Assembly (NCBI GenBank): GCA_038229875.1
Contig: JBBROA010000038.1
Span: 1-30,566, forward strand
Direction: 5' to 3'
DNA from: JALYUA01 sp038229875
Lineage (GTDB): Bacteria > Acidobacteriota > Thermoanaerobaculia > UBA5066 > Gp7-AA6
DNA length: 30,566 nt
Notes under the pieces: generated by a model
The model's input: only the letters and a program-made list of their open reading frames with translations
What the model was told of the DNA's origin: nothing
Database searches by the model: none
Shown here: piece after piece, positions 15,750-23,230 of the stretch
Numbering within the stretch: the first letter of the stretch is position 1
How the letters are laid out: each line of letters begins with the position of its first letter
Made by a program: the position numbers and the translations under genes

Positions 15750-16700
15750 ATGCGCCGCCGCTGCATCGCCGCCGTCCTCCTGCTGGGCGGTTTCGCGGCC
15801 CGGGCCCGGGCGCAGACGGCGCCCCCCGCCGCACACTTCAAAATCGTCGAACCGCGTCCGGGATGCTTCGCGGCGATCGCGACGGCGGGCGACCGCCTCT
15901 CCGTCGGCAACGCGGGATTCGTGATCGGCTCCGAAGCCATCCTGGTCGTCGACACGTTCGCAACCGAAGAAGCGGCGAGGGAGCTCCTCGCGGAGATCCG
16001 GCGTCGCAGCCCTCTGCCGATCCGCTGGGTGGTCAACACGCACTACCACCTCGACCACGTCGGCGGGGACGCCGTCTTCCAGCGCGAAGGCGCGCTGGTC
16101 GTTGCGCACGAGAACGTCCGCCGGTGGATCCGGACGGAGAATCTGAAATGGCGCAAAGAGATCACCGCAAAGGACCGCGCCGTGCTCGACGCACTCGTGC
16201 TGCCGGACGTCACTCCGTCGGGGGGCATGACCGTGTGGCTGGGCGGCCGGACCGCGCGGGTTCTTTTCCGCCCCGGGCACACCGGCGGAGACCTCATCGT
16301 CCGTGTCGAGCCTCCGGACGTGGTCTTCGCGGGCGATCTGTTCTGGAACGCCACGGTCCCGAACCTGATCGACGCGGACACCGCCGCCTGGCTGCCCACT
16401 CTCGAAAACTTCACGGCCGAGTTCCCTTCGGCCGTGTTCGTCCCGGGCCACGGCGAGCCGGGCGCCGCTCTGCAGGTGAGATTTTTCCGGGACTACCTCG
16501 CCGGCATGCGGCAGGCGGCGGCGCGAGGGATCGAGGCCGGCCTCTCCGGCCCGCCCCTCGTCTCGTCGGGAATCGAGGCTCTCCGGCCGCGTTACGGCGC
16601 GTGGACCTGGTTCGATCAGTTCGCGGCGTCGAACCTCGAGCAGACCGAAGCGGAAATGCGGGGGACAAAAAAATACGCGCTCCAGGAGCCGGCGCATTGA
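15750..16700 (+). CDS. Exported metallo-beta-lactamase-fold hydrolase
   Basis: A 316-residue secreted or periplasmic zinc hydrolase. It has a short signal peptide (about 1-22, ending ARARA-Q). The metal motif is HYHLDH (H98, H100, D102, H103), with H177 in PGHTGGD, D196 in FAGDLFWN and H234 in VPGHGE. That is the complete two-zinc set of the glyoxalase-II-like superfamily. It differs from true class B beta-lactamases by the Asp-bridged GDLFWN, so antibiotic hydrolysis should not be assumed. Related proteins occur beside quinoprotein and sulfur-oxidation genes, but no such genes are here. ATG 15750 follows a -10-like TAGAAT. OsmC follows after 25 bases, and the two are probably co-transcribed. 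Confidence 0.9.
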   Translation: MRRRCIAAVLLLGGFAARARAQTAPPAAHFKIVEPRPGCFAAIATAGDRLSVGNAGFVIGSEAILVVDTFATEEAARELLAEIRRRSPLPIRWVVNTHYHLDHVGGDAVFQREGALVVAHENVRRWIRTENLKWRKEITAKDRAVLDALVLPDVTPSGGMTVWLGGRTARVLFRPGHTGGDLIVRVEPPDVVFAGDLFWNATVPNLIDADTAAWLPTLENFTAEFPSAVFVPGHGEPGAALQVRFFRDYLAGMRQAAARGIEAGLSGPPLVSSGIEALRPRYGAWTWFDQFAASNLEQTEAEMRGTKKYALQEPAH

Positions 16701-16725
16701 GAACTTCCAACGACCAGGAGACGGA

Positions 16726-17274
16726 ATGAAAGACATCCCTTCGGGAAAGAACACCCACGAGTCGCAGGCGGACGGGGCGCCGGCCGTGGCTCCCGTTCCG
16801 GCCGCGGCGGCCGGGGAAACGCCTCAGTTCTCGGTTTCGGTCCAATGGGTGGGAGACGGGAGCGGCTGCGGGACCGCCCGCGTCGCCGCGGAGACGTTCG
16901 CCATCCCGATCGGAGGGGCGAAGGAGCTCGACGGCTGCGGCAAGGGGGCTAACCCCGAGGAGCTCCTGCTGAGCGCGATCGGATCGTGCTTTGTCGGGAC
17001 GTGGGGGATCTTCCTGAAGAAACTCGGGCTCGTTTATCCGGATCCGACCGTGCGGCTGACCGGCGCGCTCGGAAAGGACCCGGCCGGCGGATTCAAGATG
17101 ACGCGCGTTTCCATCTTCGCGCGGGTGCCTGCGGCGCTGCTCGCCTCGAACCGCCCGGCCGTCGAGAAGACGCTCGCGCTCGCGGAGAAGTACTGCATCA
17201 TTTCGAAGGTCGCCAAGGCCGCGATGCCGGTCGACGTCGTGCTCGAGGAGGCGACAGCGGACTCTTCGGTTTAG
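16726..17274 (+). CDS. OsmC/Ohr-family peroxide-reducing protein
   Basis: OsmC-type proteins reduce organic hydroperoxides with two cysteines. Here C88 (NPEELLLSAIGSCF) and C157 (AEKYCIISKVAKAA) take those roles. The OsmC core covers about residues 34-175. The first ~33 residues (Ser/Gly/Ala/Pro-rich) look disordered and are unusual for the family. Within the core, NPEELLLSAIGSC fits the SACP-type OsmC/LsrA pattern, and the 182-residue length is somewhat long because of that tail. ATG 16726 has a good SD (AGGAG, eight or so bases upstream). The gene sits between the lactamase-fold gene and a Smr-domain gene; the shared role may be detoxification, which is inference. Confidence 0.87.
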   Translation: MKDIPSGKNTHESQADGAPAVAPVPAAAAGETPQFSVSVQWVGDGSGCGTARVAAETFAIPIGGAKELDGCGKGANPEELLLSAIGSCFVGTWGIFLKKLGLVYPDPTVRLTGALGKDPAGGFKMTRVSIFARVPAALLASNRPAVEKTLALAEKYCIISKVAKAAMPVDVVLEEATADSSV

Positions 17275-17291
17275 ATCGGCGCGGGGGAGGC

Positions 17292-17558
17292 TTGAAGCAC
17301 GTTCCGATCGAGGACGCGTTCGACCTGCATTCGTTTCTGCCGCGCGACGCGGCGTCCGCCGTGGAGGAGTACCTGCGCGAGGCGGTCGCCGCGGGATTCC
17401 GGGAGGTCCGGATCATCCACGGCAAAGGGATCGGGGTCCGGCGCGCGGAGGTGAGGCGGCTGCTCGCCGGGCGGAGCGACGTCGACGGCTACTTCGATGC
17501 GCCGCCGGAACGCGGCGGATCCGGCGCCACCGTCGTCATCCTGAAAGCTGGAGGCTGA
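17292..17558 (+). CDS. Stand-alone Smr-domain protein (possible nuclease)
   Basis: This 88-residue protein is just one Smr domain: DLHSFLPRDA, VRIIHGKGIGVRRAEVRRLL and the final GGSGATVVIL. Smr domains are found at the C terminus of MutS2 and in small stand-alone proteins, and some nick DNA or cut RNA. The start is hard to place: the open frame runs back through osmC in another frame, and the first usable codon after the osmC stop is TTG 17292. It has GGGGGAGG just one base upstream, too close to be ideal. No ATG or GTG gives a sensible N terminus. The gene is 17 bases after osmC and convergent with the zinc-ribbon gene. Confidence 0.8.
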   Translation: MKHVPIEDAFDLHSFLPRDAASAVEEYLREAVAAGFREVRIIHGKGIGVRRAEVRRLLAGRSDVDGYFDAPPERGGSGATVVILKAGG

Positions 17559-17583
17559 AGAACCGAGGGGAGATGAGAGCGAG

Positions 17584-17829
17584 CTACTCGCCCCGCTCCG
17601 ACCCGACCGCGTCGGCCGTTGCGCCGAGCGTCAGCGCCTGGCCGCACACGCATTCGGTGACGAAGCCTCCGGTCGCGTCCGGCACGAGTCCCACGATGGC
17701 CCGGCCGTCGTTGACCGAGCGGTCCGTCGACCAGCGGCGCAGCGACCCCGTCACGGCCCCCGAGGTGCTGGTCGTGTTGATGGCCACCTGGCAGCGGCAG
17801 CCGGGGCACTCCGTCCAGTGGTATCGCAC
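17584..17829 (-). CDS. Small zinc-ribbon protein of unknown function
   Basis: An 81-residue cytosolic protein with cysteines in two pairs: CPGCRC at 8-13 and CVC at 60-62. Four of these could hold one zinc. The middle is Thr/Ser/Arg-rich with a strand-like GRAIVGLVPDATGGFVTE. No helicase, primase or nuclease domain is visible. The start is GTG 17829, with GGAGGGGAG placed seven bases upstream, better than any ATG. It follows the membrane diguanylate cyclase by 18 bases and is probably co-transcribed with it, so it might modulate that enzyme, but nothing in the sequence proves this. Confidence 0.65.
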   Translation of the reverse strand: MRYHWTECPGCRCQVAINTTSTSGAVTGSLRRWSTDRSVNDGRAIVGLVPDATGGFVTECVCGQALTLGATADAVGSERGE

Positions 17830-17847
17830 GTTTGTTCTCCCCTCCGG

Positions 17848-19104
17848 TTAACTCTTGTCCCAGGCGCGCCGGGTCTGCGTCGAGGTCGGCGTTTCGCGCG
17901 CCGCGGTGCGCTGCGAGGGCTCGCCGCGCTGGAGCGGCTCCCCGCGCATCTGCTTCAACGCCTTCTTGCGTTCGTACATCACCCGGTCGGCGGTCTCGAT
18001 GGCCATGTCGAGCGGCACCCGGCTCGAGAACGGGGTCACGCCGACGGAAGCGGCGACGAATTTTTTGTAGGCGCGCGCCGCGGATCGCTGGGACTGCCGC
18101 ACCTCCTCGATCTTGGAAGGCAGTATGTAGAACCGCTTCTTCGCGACCTCCTGGTCCATCCCGGGAAGCACGACCAGGAACTCGTCGCCACCCCAGCGAA
18201 TCAGGTAGTCGTCTCCGCGGATCAATTTTTTCACCGCGGCGGCGACGGTCCAGATCGCCTTGTCGCCCTCCTCATGCCCTTCTTTATCGTTGATCGTCTT
18301 CAACCCGTCGACGTCGATGAGCACGATCGAGCCTCCGGCGGGCTCGCGCGCGAGCGTGGGCCGCAGGTCGTCGAGGAAGAACCGGTTATAGGCCTCCGTC
18401 AGCGGATCGATCTGCGCGCGACGCTTCGACCGCTGCGTGTCGTCGACGGCCCGTGCGTGGACGGTCGTAAGCTTGCGTTCGGTGTCCTCCATCGCCCAGA
18501 TGATCAGCCCGATCCCGAAGAGCATCTGGAGGAAGAGGTCGTAGAACCCGGTGTACGAAAGGAACGGAAACACCTGCTCGTGGTTCGTCGCTGAGAGCGC
18601 GAAGAAGACGACGTACGTCATCTGCAGAAGCGTCGTCATCAACGCGAGAATCCCGGAGAACGTCTTGCCGAGACCGCCCGCGCGGCTGCGGAAGACGAGG
18701 ACCGTAATGATCAGCCAGGCGACGACGCCCATCGCCATGTGAATCGCGAAGAAGAGGGACCCGCTGCGGGTCAGCGCCACGATCCCGAAGGACACGACGA
18801 GACCGACGATCGCGGTGGTGCGCAGCGGGCGGCCGAGCGACGAGTCGTGCTCCATACGGTCCGCGGCGACGATGATCGACACGAAGTAGAGGAGCTTGAA
18901 GTATTCGTAGGGGAGGTTCGCGAACGGAATCACGACTTCGTAGGAGAGGAGGAGCGAGGAGAGCGCGATGAAGAGGAAGAGCCAGCCGTAGCCGGCGGCG
19001 TTCAAGACGCGGTTCCCCCCGGATCGGGACAGGTACAGGAAGATCAGCGCGAGGAGGCCCGCGCCGACCGTCTGAACGAACAGCCCGAGACTGGAAAGTG
19101 CCAT
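17848..19104 (-). CDS. Membrane-bound diguanylate cyclase with multi-helix sensor
   Basis: This makes cyclic di-GMP at the inner membrane. Residues about 5-225 hold seven or so hydrophobic helices in the style of 7TM/MHYT-like sensor regions, without a known ligand domain. After a short linker the GGDEF domain (about 240-395) has the canonical loop GGDEF (305-309). The inhibition site RxxD is intact (RGDD, 296-299), and IVLIDVDGLKTINDKEGHEEGD is cut here to its key residues D, D and N. The C-terminal tail (about 395-418) is Arg/Thr/Gln-rich. ATG 19104 has no clear SD; a TAAGCT sits twelve bases upstream. The gene follows the secreted unknown protein by 38 bases and precedes the zinc-ribbon gene by 18. 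Confidence 0.92.
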   Translation of the reverse strand: MALSSLGLFVQTVGAGLLALIFLYLSRSGGNRVLNAAGYGWLFLFIALSSLLLSYEVVIPFANLPYEYFKLLYFVSIIVAADRMEHDSSLGRPLRTTAIVGLVVSFGIVALTRSGSLFFAIHMAMGVVAWLIITVLVFRSRAGGLGKTFSGILALMTTLLQMTYVVFFALSATNHEQVFPFLSYTGFYDLFLQMLFGIGLIIWAMEDTERKLTTVHARAVDDTQRSKRRAQIDPLTEAYNRFFLDDLRPTLAREPAGGSIVLIDVDGLKTINDKEGHEEGDKAIWTVAAAVKKLIRGDDYLIRWGGDEFLVVLPGMDQEVAKKRFYILPSKIEEVRQSQRSAARAYKKFVAASVGVTPFSSRVPLDMAIETADRVMYERKKALKQMRGEPLQRGEPSQRTAARETPTSTQTRRAWDKS

Positions 19105-19142
19105 GAAGTGTTCGGAAGCTTAACGCTTTCCGGCCGGAAAGG

Positions 19143-20414
19143 TCAGCGGGCGTTCATCCGCGCGCCGACGCGGTGAAGGATTTCGCCGGGCCCCGTAACG
19201 CGGCAATCCCGCCAGGAGGCTCCCGACTCGGCGCATTGGATCGGGACCCAGGAAAAACTGTTCGGGCCGCGCAGCTGGACTCCGCGGCTCGGCCGCCCCC
19301 CATCGCTCGGAAGAGCCAGGGCATCCAGACCGTCCGGTGCGCCTTCGAGCTCCATCCGGAATTTCCCCTTCCGGATGTTCAAGAGAGCGGGGTCCGAGGA
19401 GGCGAGCTCGATCGACATCGGCTCCCCCTTTTCGCTGGTCCAGTGTCCGACGAGGCCATTCGTGGCGAGCTCGTCCGCCGCGGTCTCGAAGATTCGAAGG
19501 GCTCCGTCGGTGATGTGCATGGCGCCCGAGTAGAAGCCGTCGAAGGAGGGAGAGTGGCCGGAGAGGACGGCCTCGCCCGGGACCGGCGCGCCGCCGGCGA
19601 GAGTGATCCGGAGCTCGACCGGCGGCGTGGACGACCCGAGAGTCAGCACGACATCGTGCTGTTCCGGCCCGCCGCCGCGCGCGGTCACCGGAAGCAGCTC
19701 TTCCTTTCCTGCCGGGCCGAGGCTCACGCTGAAAATGCCTCCCGCCGCATCGGTGACCACTTGAAGCCGCGGGCCCCGCTTCAAGGCGCCGAGGTCGTAA
19801 CGGGTGTAGAGACCTTCGAGCGCGCTCTTCTGATACAGCCGGGTCGGGTACCAGGACGGAATGACGAGTCCGCGGATCTCCGCCTGGCTCCTCGACCGGT
19901 CGAGCTCGAGCTTGAACCCCGCGTACCGGAAGCTCTCGACCTGATGGTGCGTTCCGCCGGCGGTCTCGCGCGTCCGCTCACGGCGATACTGGGCGGGAGC
20001 GTCCGCGGCGGGGCGGTCCCACCCGTAGACCCAGCCCTCGCGTGCGATGCAGTCGGGCAGCGGTCCGGAGCGCCCGGCGACCGGAACGCGCAGGAGCGCA
20101 CCGTCGCGCAAGCGCCACACGCTGCGGCATTCAGCATCCGTCCCGCTCGACGCCGTGACTTCGACGAGAGCCCCGGCGCTGCCGAGCGGTCCCTCGGACA
20201 GTGCGACCGCGGTGACGCCCGACTTCGGCAGCGGAGCGTCGGCGCGGGCGATCACCTTTCGCGACGATCCCGAGCGCACTTCCAGGCGAACCGCTTTTCC
20301 GTGGACCGCGGCTCCGACCGTTTCGAGAGTCCCGTCCCCATCGAGATCGACGGAAAGCGACTGCGGAGATGGCGTCGCCGCCGCAAGGAAAACGATGACC
20401 AGCGGAAGGATCAT
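19143..20414 (-). CDS. Secreted protein of unknown function
   Basis: A 423-residue exported protein: residues 1-18 (MILPLVIVFLAAATPSPQ) are a signal peptide. Next comes a calcium-loop-like segment (DLDGDGTLETV), reminiscent of FG-GAP or VCBS repeats, but only one copy. The remainder looks beta-rich, with several WxxxxG-type strands and four to five cysteines that could form disulfides (AECRS, LPDCIA, QCAESGASWRDCRV). I recognise no family. ATG 20414 was chosen because it begins the signal peptide; the longer frame upstream is Arg/Pro-rich noise. It follows the CDGSH gene by about 58 bases. An extracellular binding or structural role is the most that can be said. Confidence 0.7.
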   Translation of the reverse strand: MILPLVIVFLAAATPSPQSLSVDLDGDGTLETVGAAVHGKAVRLEVRSGSSRKVIARADAPLPKSGVTAVALSEGPLGSAGALVEVTASSGTDAECRSVWRLRDGALLRVPVAGRSGPLPDCIAREGWVYGWDRPAADAPAQYRRERTRETAGGTHHQVESFRYAGFKLELDRSRSQAEIRGLVIPSWYPTRLYQKSALEGLYTRYDLGALKRGPRLQVVTDAAGGIFSVSLGPAGKEELLPVTARGGGPEQHDVVLTLGSSTPPVELRITLAGGAPVPGEAVLSGHSPSFDGFYSGAMHITDGALRIFETAADELATNGLVGHWTSEKGEPMSIELASSDPALLNIRKGKFRMELEGAPDGLDALALPSDGGRPSRGVQLRGPNSFSWVPIQCAESGASWRDCRVTGPGEILHRVGARMNAR

Positions 20415-20472
20415 GACGGGGCGGTCAGGCGAGACCCGGTCTCGAGCGGGTAAAATCTCGCAGCGCGCCTGT

Positions 20473-20694
20473 TCAGCTCCCGGACTTCTGCACGGCCGCC
20501 TCGGCCGCGGCAAACCCGATGCGGCTGTGCGTCCCGTCGCAGTACGGCTTGTTCACCGAGGCGCCGCAGCGGCAGAGCGATACCGCCTTTCCCTCTTCGA
20601 TCACCGTTTCATTCCCCTGCGGGTCCGTGAGTCTGGCGGGACCGGTCACGCGATAAGGCCCGTTGGGGTTCACACGAATCGTGCATTCGGCCAT
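20473..20694 (-). CDS. CDGSH iron-sulfur domain protein
   Basis: This 73-residue protein has one CDGSH motif, CRCGASVNKPYCDGTH (near 41-56): three Cys and one His ligate a labile [2Fe-2S] cluster, as in mitoNEET. The N-terminal half (IRVNPNGPYRVTGPARLTD) is the strand-rich region that precedes the motif in short bacterial members. There is no membrane anchor. The likely role is electron transfer or cluster delivery; the partner is unknown. ATG 20694 has a strong SD (AAGGAGGG, five bases upstream) and a TACAAT -10 on the minus strand at 20726-20721. It is divergent from the metallopeptidase gene. Confidence 0.92.
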   Translation of the reverse strand: MAECTIRVNPNGPYRVTGPARLTDPQGNETVIEEGKAVSLCRCGASVNKPYCDGTHSRIGFAAAEAAVQKSGS

Positions 20695-20720
20695 GAAGGC
20701 CCTCCTTGTCCGAGCTTTCG

Positions 20721-20726
20721 ATTGTA
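20721..20726 (-). promoter_or_regulatory. TACAAT -10 candidate for the CDGSH gene
   Basis: TACAAT on the minus strand, followed by about 26 bases to the ATG with an SD in between. I see no -35 near consensus. Confidence 0.35.
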
Positions 20727-20780
20727 ACCGGCGCCACGGCCTCCTTCGGAGCGTCCGCCGTGCTACCCTGATGGGAATCC

Positions 20781-21797
20781 TTGCGCGCGTTCGAAAAAGC
20801 TCCTCCGGAGATCCAGGAGATCCTGACCAAGCCCATCCGGGAGCTCGGTTTGAAGCTCGAGGGCTCTCCTCTCGAACGCTACGTTCTGAAGCTCTCGCGC
20901 GAGCTCGAACGAAAAGGTCTCAAGCGATTCCGTCCGGCCTGCTACCTGACGGACGAGTGGGGATGCCCCTCCGGCGAGCCGGTGATCGGTATCCCGTTTT
21001 ACCTGGCGGACCCGAAGCTCGCGCGCCTCGAGAAGGAGATGAACGATCTCGAGGATGAGCGCGAGATCCTCATGTACCTGCGCCACGAGGCGGGGCACGC
21101 GTTCAACTACGCGTACGAGTTTTACAAGACGCCGGAGTGGCGTGACCTCTTCGGCCCGTTCCGCCGCCCCTATCGCGACGACTATCGCCCGGTGCCGTTC
21201 TCACGCCGGTTCGTGCGGCACATCGCTGGCTGGTACGCCCAGAAGCACCCGGACGAGGATTTCGCCGAAACGTTCGCGGTCTGGCTCACGCCCGGCTCGC
21301 AGTGGCGCCGGAGGTACCGCGGATGGCCGGCCCTCGCGAAGCTCCGGTACATCGACCGCGTCGCGCGGCGGGTTCGGGATCAGCCTCCCATCCGCGAGCG
21401 CGGCGCCACCGACATCACCGTCGACGAGATGGACACGACGGTCGGAGAGTTCTACGACGGCAAGATCGAAGAGAGGGGCGCGTCGGTCGTGGATCTCCCG
21501 CTCGACAGCGATCTCACCGACATCTTCTCGGTGTCGAAGCGGCGCCGGAAGGGCGTGCGGCCCGCCGCGGATCTTCTCCGTGAGAACCGTAAGTCGATCA
21601 TCGACAAGATCGCTTACTGGACCGGCGTCGCCCGCCCGCTGGTCAAGGAGATTGTCGAATCGATCGCGCGGCGCGTCGGGGAGATGGGACTGGTGGCGGA
21701 CGTTTCCTGCGAGGCCGAGCACCTGACGGAGATTACGGCGTACGCCACCGCGCTCGCCATGAATTACCTCACGAGAGGAAAGTTCGTGCAGCCTTGA
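20781..21797 (+). CDS. Putative zinc metallopeptidase (HEAGH type)
   Basis: This 338-residue cytosolic protein has the zinc motif HEAGH at 102-106 (RHEAGHAFNYAYEF), with a probable third ligand E163 in DFAETFAVWL, the gluzincin-like layout. The N-terminal 100 residues and C-terminal half (PLVKEIVESIARRVGEMG) are helical. From memory it resembles the putative zinc-binding metallopeptidase genes that accompany ATP-grasp genes in several phyla. No signal peptide is seen, so it acts in the cytosol. The start is TTG 20781; an ATG ten bases earlier is in another frame. The ATP-grasp gene follows 13 bases later, so the two are surely one operon. Substrate unknown; a peptide that the ligase builds, or modifies, is an inference. 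Confidence 0.8.
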   Translation: MRAFEKAPPEIQEILTKPIRELGLKLEGSPLERYVLKLSRELERKGLKRFRPACYLTDEWGCPSGEPVIGIPFYLADPKLARLEKEMNDLEDEREILMYLRHEAGHAFNYAYEFYKTPEWRDLFGPFRRPYRDDYRPVPFSRRFVRHIAGWYAQKHPDEDFAETFAVWLTPGSQWRRRYRGWPALAKLRYIDRVARRVRDQPPIRERGATDITVDEMDTTVGEFYDGKIEERGASVVDLPLDSDLTDIFSVSKRRRKGVRPAADLLRENRKSIIDKIAYWTGVARPLVKEIVESIARRVGEMGLVADVSCEAEHLTEITAYATALAMNYLTRGKFVQP

Positions 21798-21810
21798 CCG
21801 GGAGGATCGC

Positions 21811-22875
21811 ATGAGCAACTCGCTCCGCGAGAAAACTAAGATCGCGATCCTTTACGACCTCTGGGAGGAGATGCCTCCGGAGGTCGAGCCCGACGAGCCG
21901 CCTCCGCCGAAGGGAAAGAAGCCGGCGGCGCGCCGGAAGCGCAAACGCGAGAAGCCGGACCGTGAAGAGGTGTTCGACGCGCTCGAAAAACTCGGGCACG
22001 AGCCGTCTTACCTGGTACTCGACGGGCGACCGCAATCGCTCGCCGCGGTCGCCCGGGCGGACGTCGACCTCGTCTTCAATCTGACCGAGTCGTACGCGGG
22101 GGACGACACGAAGGACATGAATATTGCGGCGTATCTCGACCTGATCGACCGGTCCTACACTGGAGCCGGCCCCCACGCGCTCTACCTCGCGCAGGACAAG
22201 AGCCTCGCGAAGAAGATCTTCGCCTTCCACGACATTCGAACCCCGTACTTCGCGACGTCCTATCGCGGGAAGCTCGACCATGCGCACGACATCTCGTTTC
22301 CGTTGATCGTGAAGCCGACCTCGGAGGACGGATCCATCGGGATCGACTCGACGTCGGTCGTGGGAAGCGTCAAGGAGCTGATGGAGAAGATCCACTACAT
22401 TCACGAGGAGTTCGACGGCCCGGCCTTGATCGAGGAGTACATCGAGGGGCGGGAGATCTACGCCTCGGTGATCGGCAACGGGAACGCGGAGACGCTCCCG
22501 TTGATCGAGCTCGACCTGTCGCGGCTTCCCGAGGGAACGCCGCGCATCGCCGGCAGCGACGTCAAGTGGGAGAAAGAGACGCAGGCGTACAAAGTGACGA
22601 AATCCGCGCCCGCCGAGAACCTCGACGAAGAGACCACCCGGCGCCTCTCGGAGACCGCTCTCGCGGCCTACCAGGCGCTGCGGCTGCGCGACTACGGCCG
22701 CATCGACATGCGCCTTTCCAACAAAGGGGAGGTGTATGTCATCGAAGCGAACCCGAACCCGTGGCTCGCGAGCGGAGCCGAGTTCGCGATGGCGGCGCGG
22801 AAGGCCGGCCGCAGCTACACGCAGTTAGTCGGCCAGATCGTGGAGCTCGCCCTGGCTCGCTATGCGGCGGACTAA
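21811..22875 (+). CDS. ATP-grasp ligase related to D-Ala-D-Ala ligase
   Basis: A 354-residue ATP-grasp enzyme: an acyl-phosphate-forming carboxylate-amine ligase. The C-terminal domain is well preserved: FPLIVKPTSEDGSIGID (ATP-binding Lys and loop), ALIEEYIEGREIYASVIG, and the metal site with RIDMRLSNKGEVYVIEANPNPW. It lacks the Ddl N-terminal signature (GG-x-S-x-E-R-x-V-S). In its place residues about 19-52 are a Pro/Glu stretch and then a run of Lys/Arg (PPPPKGKKPAARRKRKREK), which looks disordered. The following NLTES is kept. The start ATG 21811 has SD GGGAGG. A peptidoglycan role is unlikely because of the missing signature and the metallopeptidase partner; a dipeptide- or peptide-modifying role is more likely. 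Confidence 0.85.
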   Translation: MSNSLREKTKIAILYDLWEEMPPEVEPDEPPPPKGKKPAARRKRKREKPDREEVFDALEKLGHEPSYLVLDGRPQSLAAVARADVDLVFNLTESYAGDDTKDMNIAAYLDLIDRSYTGAGPHALYLAQDKSLAKKIFAFHDIRTPYFATSYRGKLDHAHDISFPLIVKPTSEDGSIGIDSTSVVGSVKELMEKIHYIHEEFDGPALIEEYIEGREIYASVIGNGNAETLPLIELDLSRLPEGTPRIAGSDVKWEKETQAYKVTKSAPAENLDEETTRRLSETALAAYQALRLRDYGRIDMRLSNKGEVYVIEANPNPWLASGAEFAMAARKAGRSYTQLVGQIVELALARYAAD

Positions 22876-22916
22876 CGTCGCCTCCGCTGCCGTCGCCTCC
22901 GCTCACTGCGGGGCCT

Positions 22917-22955
22917 GCCGTTCGCCATGCGCGGCGAACGGCACCGGCGAACGGC
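22917..22955. repeat. 10-bp perfect hairpin plus a third copy of GGCGAACGGC
   Basis: GCCGTTCGCC (22917-22926) pairs perfectly with GGCGAACGGC (22933-22942) around a six-base loop. Another GGCGAACGGC follows at 22946-22955, which could compete for the same left arm. There is no T tract, so it is not a standard terminator. Confidence 0.75.
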
Positions 22956-23091
22956 TCGCCTGAGGGCTCGACCGCTCGCCTGGCCCCTCCGTTCGCTGCG
23001 GCTTCCGCCCCAGAGAGGCTCCTCCTTCCCTTCGGTCAGGAGACTCCTCTCGGGGCGAGCTTAGCCACCATGTCGGCCCGAAGAGTCTGCC

Positions 23092-23119
23092 CCCTCTCCC
23101 CGCGCGCCGGGGGAGAGGG
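23092..23119. repeat. CCCTCTCCCC inverted repeat of a widespread intergenic type
   Basis: CCCTCTCCCC (23092-23101) pairs with GGGGAGAGGG (23110-23119), with GCGCGCCG as loop, then CCGGGGTGAGGGG. A near-identical string is known from intergenic DNA of many high-G+C genomes. Its translated shadow is the familiar LSPRAGGEGRGEG. Confidence 0.75.
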
Positions 23120-23230
23120 CCGGGGTGAGGGGCGGGACTGAAAGTCTGACAGGGCGAATCGAGAGAGAGGGGTGCGTCAACAACCGCAGGCCTCAGCGGC
23201 GAGAGGAGTCAGCGGGAGAAGGAACGACCC

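Larger units (their letters stand above)
22876..23230. other. 355-base non-coding region with two strong hairpins
   Basis: No credible gene was found here: the frames that cross it are shadows with repeated Arg/Gly/Glu. It holds two inverted repeats (listed separately), a weaker imperfect GAGAGG...CCTCTC pair near 23012-23051, and no A/T-rich -10 box. It separates the ATP-grasp gene from the convergent chalcone-isomerase-like gene, so it may simply contain both ends' 3' regions. Confidence 0.7.

Noticed and set aside
15750..16700. Antibiotic-resistance beta-lactamase
   Set aside because: The metal motifs fit the wider metallo-beta-lactamase fold (Asp-bridged GDLFWN), not class B enzymes; no resistance claim is supportable.
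22566..23141. Open frame running from the ATP-grasp gene into the non-coding gap
   Set aside because: It is out of frame with the ligase and its tail is the translated image of the common CCCTCTCCCC repeat.
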